Below are positions 32,006-40,855 of a DNA stretch of 64,000 bases, piece by piece. Every line of letters starts with the position of its first letter. Within the stretch, counting starts at the first letter, position 1. This stretch comes from an uncultured Bacteroidales bacterium (GTDB taxonomy: Bacteria; Bacteroidota; Bacteroidia; Bacteroidales; Muribaculaceae), in NCBI GenBank assembly GCA_902760865.1, contig CACWID010000004.1, positions 103,609 to 167,608 on the forward strand, given 5' to 3'. A model generated the notes under the pieces. The model was given only the letters and a program-made list of their open reading frames with translations. It had not been told where the DNA came from and searched no databases. A program made the position numbers and the translations under genes.

Positions 32006-33433
32006 ATGGCAAGTTTTTTAGCTCCACCGGCCTATAAGCCCGAGAGAACCGACGCCAATGTCGATGCGGACTACAAGAGACTGCGTTGGCAAGTGTTTAT
32101 CGGCATCTTCATCGGCTATGCCGGCTTCTATCTGGTGAGAAAGAATTTCTCCATGGCGATTCCCATGCTGGAGCCCTTCGGTTTCACCAAGGGTATGCTG
32201 GGTACTGCCCTGGCGATGAACGCTGTGGCCTATGGCTTCTCCAAGTTTGTCATGGCCAGCATCAGCGACCGCAGCAATGCGCGCCGCTTCCTGCCGTTAG
32301 GCTTGATCCTGTCGGCCATCGCCATGCTGTTCATGATGGTTCCCATCACCCTGCTCGACCCCATCGGTCACCCCGAGCGCAAGGGTCTTGCCGTCTTCCT
32401 GATGGGTGCCTTCAACTTCCTCGTGGGTTGGTTCCAGGGTATGGGCTGGCCTCCGTGCGGACGCGTTATGACGCGCTGGTTCTCCATTAAGGAGCGCGGC
32501 ACGTGGATGAGCGTGTGGAACTGCGCCCACAACGTGGGCGGCGCCCTCGTTGGCCCCATGGCCGCCTATGGTGCCATGTGGTTCGGCTCCTGGTTCTACG
32601 GCAACGATGAGAAGATGTACTTCCTGATCGGTACTTACGCCTTCCCCGCTGCTGTGGCTGTCCTGATCGCCATTATCGCCTACGTCCTCATCCGCGACAC
32701 CCCTCAGTCGTGCGGTCTTCCCTCCATCGAGAAGTGGAGCGGCTCGGCCTCCAAGAACTATGACGAGAAGAAGAGCGAGCAGTCGCTCAGCATCGGCCAG
32801 ATTTTCAAGACCGTCCTCTCGAACAAGTTCCTGTGGTACATCGCACTGGCCAACTCGTTCATCTATATGGTGCGCTACGGCTGTCTGGACTGGGCTCCCA
32901 CCATCCTGAGCGAACAGGGCGTGGACATCAAGAATGCCGGTTGGGCCTACTTTGCCTATGAGATTGCCGCTATTCCCGGCACCATCTTCTGCGGCTGGCT
33001 CAGCGACAAGGTCTTCAACGGACGTCGCGCACTGCCCACCATGATTTTCATGGCTCTCATCATCGTGGCCATCGTGGTCTACTGGCAGAACATGACCAAC
33101 CTCACCGTGGTCATCGGTTGCCTGATCGCCATCGGCTTCCTCATCTACGGTCCCGTGATGCTCATCGGCGTGCAGGCACTTGACCTGGCACCGAAGAATG
33201 CTGCCGGCACCGCCGCCGGCCTCACCGGCTTCATGGGCTATGTGCTGGGTACCGCCATCCTGGCCAACACCGTGCTCGGTTATGTCGCCGAGAGCACCGG
33301 AGGCTGGGACATGCCCTTCATCCTGCTCATCGTGGCCTGTCTGGGCGCCATCTTCTTCATGGCCCTGACCTACAAGGAGGAGCAGTACCTCGTTGCCGAC
33401 CGCAAGGGCGAGCATATCGAAGAGAAGAAATAA
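32006..33433 (+). CDS. glpT: Glycerol-3-phosphate transporter GlpT (MFS)
   Basis: The 475-aa member of the organophosphate:phosphate antiporter family has 12 predicted transmembrane segments. Typical features are YAGFYLVRKNFSMAIPML in TM1, the loop GFSKFVMASISDRSNARRFL, GWFQGMGWPPCGRVMTRWF in TM5 and DWAPTILSEQG in TM7. It imports glycerol-3-phosphate in exchange for phosphate. Its place between glpC and glpQ supports GlpT over the related hexose-phosphate transporter UhpT. A short ACTTAAAACTTAAAACT tandem repeat sits just before the start. Confidence 0.93.
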   Translation: MASFLAPPAYKPERTDANVDADYKRLRWQVFIGIFIGYAGFYLVRKNFSMAIPMLEPFGFTKGMLGTALAMNAVAYGFSKFVMASISDRSNARRFLPLGLILSAIAMLFMMVPITLLDPIGHPERKGLAVFLMGAFNFLVGWFQGMGWPPCGRVMTRWFSIKERGTWMSVWNCAHNVGGALVGPMAAYGAMWFGSWFYGNDEKMYFLIGTYAFPAAVAVLIAIIAYVLIRDTPQSCGLPSIEKWSGSASKNYDEKKSEQSLSIGQIFKTVLSNKFLWYIALANSFIYMVRYGCLDWAPTILSEQGVDIKNAGWAYFAYEIAAIPGTIFCGWLSDKVFNGRRALPTMIFMALIIVAIVVYWQNMTNLTVVIGCLIAIGFLIYGPVMLIGVQALDLAPKNAAGTAAGLTGFMGYVLGTAILANTVLGYVAESTGGWDMPFILLIVACLGAIFFMALTYKEEQYLVADRKGEHIEEKK

Positions 33434-33476
33434 TCAAGAATTATCACAATAATTATTCATTAAAACCAAACTACTT

Positions 33477-35099
33477 ATGTTTAAAAATCTCGTACGAGTA
33501 GGTCTGTTGAGCGCCGTTGTGCTCGCGACCTTCACCTCATGTGAGGAAGAACAGCAGTTCACCAATGAGAAGCTTGACGCCAAGCGCGTGGAGGTTCAAG
33601 TGCTGAACTCAGAACTGGCTAAAGTTCGTGACTATGTGCCCTTGTATGCCGTTATCGCACACCGCGGCTCCACCTTCTGGGCTCCCGAGGAGACCGAAGC
33701 ATCGTGGCGTTGGGCCCGTGAGATGGGTGCTGACTACCTGGAGAGCGACGTACAGTGCACCAAGGACGGTATCGTGCTTGCTAACCACGATGAGAACCTG
33801 AAGCGCACCACCAACATCGAGAACGTCTTCAGCGAGAATGTTCCCGCCAGCCGCGTTGCCTTCTACATGAGCCTGGGCTTCTCTCGCGATGACGCCGAGG
33901 CACAGTACGGCCGCGACATGGCCGCCTTCCGTCCGTTCTACACCCTGAGCTACTACTATGCCGAGCTGCTCATGCTGGATGCTGGCAGCTGGTTCAACGA
34001 GAGCTCGCTGGAGCAGGCCCGTCCCGCCTTCCAGGCCACCGAGAACGGCCGCTTCGAGAACGGCAAGATCGTCTACAGCAATGGCTTGTACATCAGCGCC
34101 ATCCAGGACCAGATCGCTTATGCCGAGGGCAAGCGCCTGGTGCGTGACGCCGAGGGCCGCCGTGTGCTCACCTACAAGATCAAGGACGAGTACCGTGGCA
34201 TGACCCTGCAGCAGATCTATGACGCCATCAAGGCCAAGGGCGAGTATAACGCCAAGTACATGGACTTCATCGAGTACGACTTCGCCAACGCCTATGAGCC
34301 CGACCCCGAGGACACCGGCAACCGTCCCGGCATCTATGTCGAGTTCAAGGAGAGCTGGCTCAACCCCGGCAACATGGAGAAGCGCGTGTATGACGTACTG
34401 GCCGAGTGTGGCTGGAACATCATCACCAAGGATCCCGGCGACCAGCCCTTCTACAAGAACGGCAAGGTCAACGTGGGCAACACCCGCGGCCGCGTCATCC
34501 TGCAGACCTTCTCGTTCGACGCCCTGCGTCGTGCCAACGACATCTTCAAGGGTCGCATCCCCATGTGCTACCTGTTGTGGATCAGCGAGCCCGCCTATGC
34601 CACCGACATCGCCTATGACACCCCCACCGGCTATGCAGCCTTCATCAAGTGGGCCCAGGACAATGGCGCACACATCATCGGTCCGGCCATCAGCGGCGCT
34701 CCCAACAACTATCCCGAGATGAACGCTCCCTGGCAGGCCTACATGATCCGCAAGAGCGGCATGATCAACCACCCCTACAGCTTCGACAGCTGGGCACAGA
34801 TGTGCAAGTACATGGGCTACTACAACTATGAGTGGGAGACCGAGTTCGACGACCTGCTCCGCCTGGAGATTCCCGTTACTCCCTACTGCACCGCCAGCTA
34901 TCCCCACAGTGTACCCGTTTACATGGACGGCTTCTTCACCAACCGCACCGAGATGTCGCTGCGCTACATGATCGAGAACGGTTTCCGCGGCAACGCCCAG
35001 TTGCCCAACCCCTTCCATCCCGACAAGGAGTATGACAACTCTCAGGCCAACGTCACCGTTCCCGATGCCGTTGTCACCCTCGAGCGTCTGGGTTACTAA
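33477..35099 (+). CDS. glpQ: Glycerophosphodiester phosphodiesterase, lipoprotein form
   Basis: The 540-aa protein has an N-terminal signal with a lipobox-like TFTSC22, so it is probably anchored in the envelope. The GDPD TIM-barrel motifs are complete: H62-R63 (AVIAHRGSTF), E89 and D91 (GADYLESDVQCTKDG), and H104-D105 (ANHDENL). It is much longer than E. coli GlpQ (about 360 aa), with an insert around residues 115-270. The product sn-glycerol-3-phosphate is the substrate of the adjacent transporter. It ends four bases before the porin frame opens. Confidence 0.92.
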   Translation: MFKNLVRVGLLSAVVLATFTSCEEEQQFTNEKLDAKRVEVQVLNSELAKVRDYVPLYAVIAHRGSTFWAPEETEASWRWAREMGADYLESDVQCTKDGIVLANHDENLKRTTNIENVFSENVPASRVAFYMSLGFSRDDAEAQYGRDMAAFRPFYTLSYYYAELLMLDAGSWFNESSLEQARPAFQATENGRFENGKIVYSNGLYISAIQDQIAYAEGKRLVRDAEGRRVLTYKIKDEYRGMTLQQIYDAIKAKGEYNAKYMDFIEYDFANAYEPDPEDTGNRPGIYVEFKESWLNPGNMEKRVYDVLAECGWNIITKDPGDQPFYKNGKVNVGNTRGRVILQTFSFDALRRANDIFKGRIPMCYLLWISEPAYATDIAYDTPTGYAAFIKWAQDNGAHIIGPAISGAPNNYPEMNAPWQAYMIRKSGMINHPYSFDSWAQMCKYMGYYNYEWETEFDDLLRLEIPVTPYCTASYPHSVPVYMDGFFTNRTEMSLRYMIENGFRGNAQLPNPFHPDKEYDNSQANVTVPDAVVTLERLGY

Positions 35100-35153
35100 T
35101 CCATGGCAGGTGTAATGAACATTATCAACAACATTAAATCGACACAATTTAAT

Positions 35154-36497
35154 ATGAAAAAATATATTTTGATGCCTGTTTTGGCAATCTTCGCGCTGAG
35201 CGCTGCAGCCCAGGACTTCGATAACGACCCCACCCTGCAGCTCGAGAACGCCGAGAAGGAAGTGAAGTTCACCGTGGGCGCCCGCATGATGGCCGACGCC
35301 GCCTATTATCATTCTGACTTCACCCCGCTGCAGAGCGGTGCCTCGATCACCGATGCCCGCATCCGCACCTCGATGAGCTACAAGGACTGGTACTTCTATG
35401 CCGACTTCGGCTTCGGTGGCGGCAAGTTCGCTCAGAAGAACATCTTCGTGCAGTACAGCACGCTCGACAACAGCGACAACACCCATGCCGTGAAGGTGGG
35501 CTACTACAACGACCCCGCCGGCTCGATGGCCCGCAACACGTCGCTGGGCAGCTACCACTTCATCAGCCGTCCCGGTTCGTCGATGGCCCTGGGTGAAGGC
35601 CGTGAGCTGGGTATCAGCTACAAGTTCAACAACAAGCACTTCATGGCCTATCAGGGTGTGTTCACCGAGAACGCCTACAACAAGATCGACGCTGGCTTCA
35701 ACGGCGTAACCGTTGCCGGCCGTTACTTGTTCCGTCCCATCGCCGATGAGACCCAGACGCTGCACGTGGGCGTGAACGCCCGTTTTGCTCACCTGGGCGG
35801 CGGCGAGGTCTATAACAATGTGCTGAAGAAGACCTACAGCCTGGGTCAGCCGCTGGAGACCTACGTTGACGAGGACGATCAGTTCGTCAGCGCTGATCTC
35901 GACTGGGCCAACAACGTGGTTAACCTGGGTGCTGAGGCCCTCTACAACAACGACAAGTTCTTTGCCCGTGGTGAGTTCTTCTACAAGCATGTCACCAAGA
36001 AGCGCGACAGCTACTCGCTCTATATCGACGCCCAGAACAACATCGACGGTTGGGGTGACATCGAATGGTGGGAGAATGCCAACAAGCTCAAGAACAACAA
36101 CTTCTTTGGCGGCTACGTGGAGGCAGGCTTCCAGATTCTGGGCAACGGCTACAAGTACAACATGCAGGAAGGCCTGCTGGGCGGCATGGACGGCAAGTCA
36201 CTCGAACTCGTGGCCCGCTACAACTACACCGCGCTGAACAACCTTACCGACGGTGAGTACTACAACGCCGGTCGCGGCCACTACTATGCCAACGGCTACA
36301 TGGAGGATTGGCCCGGCACTGGCGCTACTAGCGTCGGCGGCGGTAACATCCACAGCGTCACCGTAGGTCTGAACTACGCGTTCAACCGCTATGTGCTGTG
36401 CATGTTTGACTACACCTTCCACAAGCTCGACAAGCCCTTCCTCCCCTACGACAAGAACTTCCACGTGGCTCAGGCTCGTGTGCAGTTCACTTTCTAA
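35154..36497 (+). CDS. Outer-membrane porin, OprP/OprO-like
   Basis: The protein is about 447 aa. I start it at MKKYILMPVLAIFALSAAAQ (35154), since the frame upstream of it lacks a signal. The protein has the phosphate-selective porin pattern: the N-terminal VKFTVGARMMADAAYYHS strand, TDARIRTSMSYKDWYFYADFGFGGGK, SIGNAL-less mature strands and the C-terminal YTFHKLDKPFLPYDKNFHVAQARVQFTF end. Located at the end of the glp operon, it may admit glycerophosphodiesters, glycerol-3-phosphate or phosphate through the outer membrane. That assignment is inference from context. Confidence 0.87.
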   Translation: MKKYILMPVLAIFALSAAAQDFDNDPTLQLENAEKEVKFTVGARMMADAAYYHSDFTPLQSGASITDARIRTSMSYKDWYFYADFGFGGGKFAQKNIFVQYSTLDNSDNTHAVKVGYYNDPAGSMARNTSLGSYHFISRPGSSMALGEGRELGISYKFNNKHFMAYQGVFTENAYNKIDAGFNGVTVAGRYLFRPIADETQTLHVGVNARFAHLGGGEVYNNVLKKTYSLGQPLETYVDEDDQFVSADLDWANNVVNLGAEALYNNDKFFARGEFFYKHVTKKRDSYSLYIDAQNNIDGWGDIEWWENANKLKNNNFFGGYVEAGFQILGNGYKYNMQEGLLGGMDGKSLELVARYNYTALNNLTDGEYYNAGRGHYYANGYMEDWPGTGATSVGGGNIHSVTVGLNYAFNRYVLCMFDYTFHKLDKPFLPYDKNFHVAQARVQFTF

Positions 36498-36590
36498 TGG
36501 AGGATCATTGCAATTTTGAAAATAATCTAACAAACGTCTAAGTACCATCATAGATTACTTATAACAGATTAATTTTCCTATCAATCACAG

Positions 36591-36627
36591 CAATCCCGCC
36601 TTACCCGTGATGGGTCAGGCGGGATTA
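36591..36627. terminator. Bidirectional terminator between glp operon and dockerin gene
   Basis: AATCCCGCCT ... AGGCGGGATT is a perfect 10-bp stem with an inner CCC/GGG pair. It is followed on + by ATCTTTTG. It serves the convergent gene ends. Confidence 0.8.
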
Positions 36628-36710
36628 TCTTTTGCTATATCCCTAGCCAGCACAGAGGCGCGACATGTTCCCCGCTCCCTGCCTGTGACTATCCATTCGG
36701 CTCTTGGCCA

Positions 36711-38060
36711 TCAACTGGCGCCGCTGGTGAGCAATATGTTGGTCAGAGCGGTCACGTCCGAGATGGTGATTCTGCCGTCACCGTTCACGTCGGCAGCAAC
36801 GGGGCTGTAGTGGTCAGTCTCCACGGTCGTGGCATTGCTCAGGATCGCACTGATCAGAGCGGTCACGTCGCTGATGCTCAGTTTGCCATCCTTGTTCACA
36901 TCACCTATCTGCACATCGACACTGGTTCTGCCGATAATGATGTAGTTGTCCTCCAGGCTGACTGTTATCTCATAGTCGCCAGCGACCAAGACATGGACAT
37001 CCGAGAAGTAATCCCATTCAAAGCTCAGCGGGAGTTGACGCCCGAGACGGTCCTCGGTCAACTCGAAGAGGCCGTTGCTCTCGGGGCCGAAACGGTAGAG
37101 ATTAACGTAATTCCATCCGCCCATGTCGCCATTCGCATCTATCTCGGTAGTGAAACCGAAGGTCTTGTCGGCATCAACATGCACTGTAGCAGTATAAATC
37201 TCGGTCTCAGGGTCATAGGTCATCTTGGTGCCGGCATCGCAGGCCCATTGCTGGTCATCGACATCACCCAGGATATGGACCATGGGGACGAAGGGCTCCT
37301 CGTCAAGCGTCATGAACACGTCGGGCCTGCACCAGTCGCTCAAGGTGCCGTTATCACCGATGGCCTGTACCTGCACCTCATATTCGGTAGCCATTTCAAG
37401 GTCCTCGATGGTATATTCCGTCTTCGTCAGGTTGTTCACATAGGTCCACTCGTTGGTCGGCACGTAGTAGACAGCAATCATAGCGATATCAGGAGAATAC
37501 TGGTTCTCGGGCGAGGTGATGGTAATCACGTCACCTGCGCTGCCGGTCACGGTCCAACTGTGGGTCTCAGAGGCACTCATGCTATACTCGACGGCCGTTG
37601 TCTGGATAGAGCCCACTACAAACCTGCCGCTACCATACTGACCGCTAGCCGTGGTGAGATTCACGGTGAAGATATCGTTCTGGTAGCCCGCAGGTATGGT
37701 GAACTTGATGTAACCATCGGTGGTCGCAGACTGGTGGGTGGCATTTCGGAAATAAAGGGCTCCATAGCCGCCATAGACATTGTTACCAGACCATGGTGAT
37801 GAGAGCGTAACGGCCTGATAGCTCTGGTTGGTGTAAATGGTTCCATCCAGCGAATTAAGCAAGACGGGGTCGTCGGACTCCCCGGTAAACAGCCTGTAGC
37901 GCAGGTTCCATGCGCTATTGTCATCATCTACCCAAGAGACCACACAGGAAGTGGTTCCCGGCTCTACATACATGTCGGTGGGCACAGTCGTCGCATTGAT
38001 ACCGACCGAAGCGGTCAAGGCCGCAATAACGCCCGACAAAATGAATAAGATTTTTTTCAT
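36711..38060 (-). CDS. Secreted FN3 / beta-sandwich dockerin protein
   Basis: The protein is about 449 aa. The start at 38060 gives MKKILFILSGVIAALTASVG (signal); an ATG two codons upstream is also possible. The N-terminal ~40-160 region looks like a carbohydrate- or ligand-binding beta-sandwich. A fibronectin type III-like segment ends in YTIEDLEMATEYEVQVQAIG. Next comes a module beginning VHILGDVDDQQW that resembles two modules of the amylase at 54184. Two dockerin repeats close the protein (GDVNKDGKLSISDVTALISA, ADVNGDGRITISDVTALTNI). A binding or structural secreted protein is likely; no catalytic site is seen. Confidence 0.82.
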   Translation of the reverse strand: MKKILFILSGVIAALTASVGINATTVPTDMYVEPGTTSCVVSWVDDDNSAWNLRYRLFTGESDDPVLLNSLDGTIYTNQSYQAVTLSSPWSGNNVYGGYGALYFRNATHQSATTDGYIKFTIPAGYQNDIFTVNLTTASGQYGSGRFVVGSIQTTAVEYSMSASETHSWTVTGSAGDVITITSPENQYSPDIAMIAVYYVPTNEWTYVNNLTKTEYTIEDLEMATEYEVQVQAIGDNGTLSDWCRPDVFMTLDEEPFVPMVHILGDVDDQQWACDAGTKMTYDPETEIYTATVHVDADKTFGFTTEIDANGDMGGWNYVNLYRFGPESNGLFELTEDRLGRQLPLSFEWDYFSDVHVLVAGDYEITVSLEDNYIIIGRTSVDVQIGDVNKDGKLSISDVTALISAILSNATTVETDHYSPVAADVNGDGRITISDVTALTNILLTSGAS

Positions 38061-38209
38061 AAGCAAAAAAGTTAAAGTTAATTTCGGTTTTCAGATAATT
38101 ACCACCCACAAAAATACACCATAAAATCCAAATCTGCAAATAATTATCTCTTTATCTAAAACTCACAGGCCACAACAGGGGTATTACACTCATCAGATAC
38201 CAATAAAAA

Positions 38210-38299
38210 GTAGAGACGCAAAATCTTGCCTCTCCACCATATCTCAATTAACAAAGTCTAAGGTCTAAAGCCTAAGGTCTAAGGTCTAAAGCCTAGAGC
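38210..38299 (-). terminator. Post-stop repeat and GAGACGC hairpin of the 38300 gene
   Basis: On the minus strand, after the stop, come tandem AGACCTTAGGCTTT-type units (38255-38298). TTAATTGAGATATGGTGGAGAGGC and a palindrome (38210-38238) follow, ending in CTACTTTTTATT. Module order matches 3676-3760, behind the paralogous gene. Confidence 0.75.
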
Positions 38300-39532
38300 C
38301 TATTTCACTACCTTCACGGCGCTGGTGGTGCCATCGCTGTAGGTGGTCACCTGGATGGTCAGGCCGCTGGGTTGGGCCATCTCCTGGCCAGCCATGTTGT
38401 AGTAGCGCACGCCGGTAACCGTCTTGCCGTCGGTCAGTTCATTGACTGCAGTGGGCTTGGGATAAACCTCGAGATAAACGATGTCACTCTTATTGGTAAT
38501 GCCCTCAACGGTGTAGTTGAGCTGGATACCGATGCGCCAGCTGAACATGGGATTGTCACCCATATTGGTGCGATAGAAGTAAACGCGACGCAGGTAGAAG
38601 TCCTCACCACTGTAGCCGTAGGGGATCTCGGTCATGTCGGTATCGAAGCCGTTGAGCGCGCCATAGGTCTCGACATCAAACGTGAACAGCTCGTCATTGT
38701 CGGTAAAGATGCTGTAGGTCAGACAGTCTGAATCCAGCGGGTTGCCGTCAACGTCAAACAGGTTGATGTTGAAGTCCAAGCGCGTGTAACCGCTCTCGTC
38801 ACCGCAGTCAAAGAAATCGGTCACCTCGGGGTTAGCGGGAACGGCGGGCACGGCATCGCCAATCACGGTCCAAGTCGAGCCCCACTCAATGGTAGCGATA
38901 CTGCCGTCGTCACTCCAGACACCGGCAAGGCCAGTTGCCACGCAGTCATAGGGGTAAGGATTGTTCATGTCTCCCTCGCTGCCCACCATCGCGATGGTGC
39001 CGTTCTCGGGGTCGATTTCATAGACAACCTCGGTCTCGCGCTCATCGGGATAGAATTCGAACCAGTAAAAATCGTCGCCCAGGTCGATGACGTCGGTAGA
39101 GCCCCACGCCAGAACAACACCATAGCCAAATTCCTCATTATAAGCGACATACTGACCAAGAGGCACAGAAATCGACAGTCCGTCGGGACTCAGTTCGCCG
39201 ACGACCCACGTGCCGGTACCCTCGGCATAGCACAGGATGTCCTGAATGTAAACCGTCGAGCCATCATCGGCATAGACCACCTTGACGCGGCCCGACTGAG
39301 CGGCCGGCTCATAGCCGTATAAGCTGGAAAGCACATACTCACCGCTGCGCAGGTAGTTCACCACGGTGCCCTCGGGCTGCTCGGTGATGATGTCAACACG
39401 CGACGGGGCCTTCGTCATGGCAGCATGGGACTGCTTGGCCATCGGACGATAGGGATTACCTGCCGACTTAATGCCAGCCGACGCACTCACGGCAATCGCC
39501 GCACTCAATAAAAGTAATGTTAATTTCTTCAT
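38300..39532 (-). CDS. Secreted module protein with T9SS-like tail (paralogue of 1843 gene)
   Basis: The protein is about 410 aa. Start MKKLTLLLLSAAIAVSASAG at 39532 (signal peptide); a second ATG lies 6 nt upstream. One copy of the family module begins IITEQPEGTVVNYLRSG. The shared PAVPANPEVTDFFDCGDESGY...DVDGNPLDSDCLTYSIF segment follows, then the tail VRYYNMAGQEMAQPSG...AVKVVK. It is nearest to the genes at 2 and 1843. It begins 10-16 bp after the Macro-TIR stop, with no clear promoter between, so it may depend on read-through. Function is unknown. Confidence 0.85.
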   Translation of the reverse strand: MKKLTLLLLSAAIAVSASAGIKSAGNPYRPMAKQSHAAMTKAPSRVDIITEQPEGTVVNYLRSGEYVLSSLYGYEPAAQSGRVKVVYADDGSTVYIQDILCYAEGTGTWVVGELSPDGLSISVPLGQYVAYNEEFGYGVVLAWGSTDVIDLGDDFYWFEFYPDERETEVVYEIDPENGTIAMVGSEGDMNNPYPYDCVATGLAGVWSDDGSIATIEWGSTWTVIGDAVPAVPANPEVTDFFDCGDESGYTRLDFNINLFDVDGNPLDSDCLTYSIFTDNDELFTFDVETYGALNGFDTDMTEIPYGYSGEDFYLRRVYFYRTNMGDNPMFSWRIGIQLNYTVEGITNKSDIVYLEVYPKPTAVNELTDGKTVTGVRYYNMAGQEMAQPSGLTIQVTTYSDGTTSAVKVVK

Positions 39533-39548
39533 AAGCATTATTGATTAA

Positions 39549-40637
39549 TTAATCCAACATTTTTAAAGAAGATGCAATTTTCTTAAGCATTTCGCTATTT
39601 GATTCATCGATACGCGATTTATCATAAACCACAAAATCGTGATTGATGATGTCATACTCTATGCTCTCGGAATAGGGTGACATATCTAAACGGACAGGAA
39701 TCACTCTCTTGCCATAGGACATCGCGAGAGAGATTTCGCTCACGACATTGCTTGACTTATTGGAATTCTCTGATGACATGAAAAGTAGCACTTTAGAATG
39801 CTTGATGGCATCAACGATAACCTTCTTAAAAGACACACCGCTATACATGCCCTCGACGTCAAGCCAGCATCTGATGCCAGCATTAACAATGGACTCATAA
39901 ATCGGTTTGACTATATCAAAATCCTTTCTTGAATAGCTGATGAAAACTTCATTATCCGTTTCAGGCAGAGCAGTATCGGCTATCTGTGCTGACGGCTCAT
40001 CAGTGAGCAACTTGTCATAAATTTGCTCCTTCAGCAATTTTGATATCGCTTCCTGAGCCGAGAACTTTTCAAACACGGGAAGGAAGTCCCACTGTCTCAT
40101 ACTATTACGGCTGTCAAGCAAATAAAGCTCAACTTTCAGAGACTTGTTCGTTTTCCTCAGATTGCGGGCGATGGCCTCAGACATCACTGCAGACACCTTG
40201 TCGAATGGTATGCCGGCATTACCGGCACCAATAGCAGGGAAGGCTATTGACTCCAAATCCATCGCATGCAGGAGCCGGAAGCACTTATCAATGGAATGTC
40301 TGATAATGTACTGGTCAATTTCACTCTCAGAGATGCCCTTCGGTGTGTTCGAGTGGTCCAGGCTCTTATCTATTGTGATACAATGAAATACATATTTATG
40401 GGGCAGGCGCCCGGCTGTTGAGACAAGCACGTCGCCGATGTTTACGGGCAATTTGGATTGAGCGTCTTCACGAATCACTTCTCCTCCAGCTTGACGGATA
40501 ACGAAAGACAAACCGCCGCTCATCGTCATCCGGGAGCCACAACTGTTGACAATCACATCGGTTTGGCTCGTCGTGATATCGCCAAAAATGATTTTGATTG
40601 ACGAATTATTGATGTAGTACTCTTTACTCTGCTCCAT
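39549..40637 (-). CDS. Macro domain - TIR domain fusion protein, candidate immune/NAD-signalling protein
   Basis: The protein is 362 aa from the ATG at 40637; an in-frame ATG at 40682 lies about 8 nt from the predicted start site, so the shorter form is preferred. N-terminal Macro domain (about 13-175): IKIIFGDITTSQTDVIVNS, MSGGLSFVIRQAGG, GDVLVSTAGRLPHKYVFH and the phosphate-loop FPAIGAGNAGIPF. After a helical linker comes a C-terminal TIR domain (about 230-345): NEVFISYSRKDFDIVKPIYE, GIRCWLDVEGMYSGVSF, DAIKHSKVLLFMS. The candidate catalytic glutamate sits in SSNVVSEISLAM (E301), followed by GKRVIPVRLD. TIRs of this type cleave NAD or make ADP-ribose signals, which Macro domains bind. The gene is AT-richer than its surroundings, consistent with transfer. 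No signal peptide or membrane segment. Confidence 0.88.
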   Translation of the reverse strand: MEQSKEYYINNSSIKIIFGDITTSQTDVIVNSCGSRMTMSGGLSFVIRQAGGEVIREDAQSKLPVNIGDVLVSTAGRLPHKYVFHCITIDKSLDHSNTPKGISESEIDQYIIRHSIDKCFRLLHAMDLESIAFPAIGAGNAGIPFDKVSAVMSEAIARNLRKTNKSLKVELYLLDSRNSMRQWDFLPVFEKFSAQEAISKLLKEQIYDKLLTDEPSAQIADTALPETDNEVFISYSRKDFDIVKPIYESIVNAGIRCWLDVEGMYSGVSFKKVIVDAIKHSKVLLFMSSENSNKSSNVVSEISLAMSYGKRVIPVRLDMSPYSESIEYDIINHDFVVYDKSRIDESNSEMLKKIASSLKMLD

Positions 40638-40695
40638 TTCGATCCTGTCTTGAAGAGAAATAATAACCGGGGGTAACCTCATCCCGCCTGTGCTG

Positions 40696-40726
40696 CAAAT
40701 GTAGCCATAAAAATCAAATACTGCAA
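40696..40726 (-). promoter_or_regulatory. Promoter of the Macro-TIR gene
   Basis: On the minus strand: TTG (40726-40724), 20 nt, TACATTTG (40703-40696). A start site near 40690 leaves about 53 nt of leader to the ATG at 40637. Confidence 0.7.
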
Positions 40727-40855
40727 GCGAAGCGCATGATTTTCAAAACAATTTGGCCTTACATGGCCTTGAAAAACTGAAAATTAATGGTATTCTCGCA
40801 CAATTTGCTAAAATTTTCATTAAATTTGCACTTTCAACCTTAATAACAACCATTG

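Noticed and set aside
33609-35990. 793-codon antisense frame spanning glpQ and the porin
   Set aside because: It crosses two well-supported genes and their junction; the composition is typical of shadow frames.
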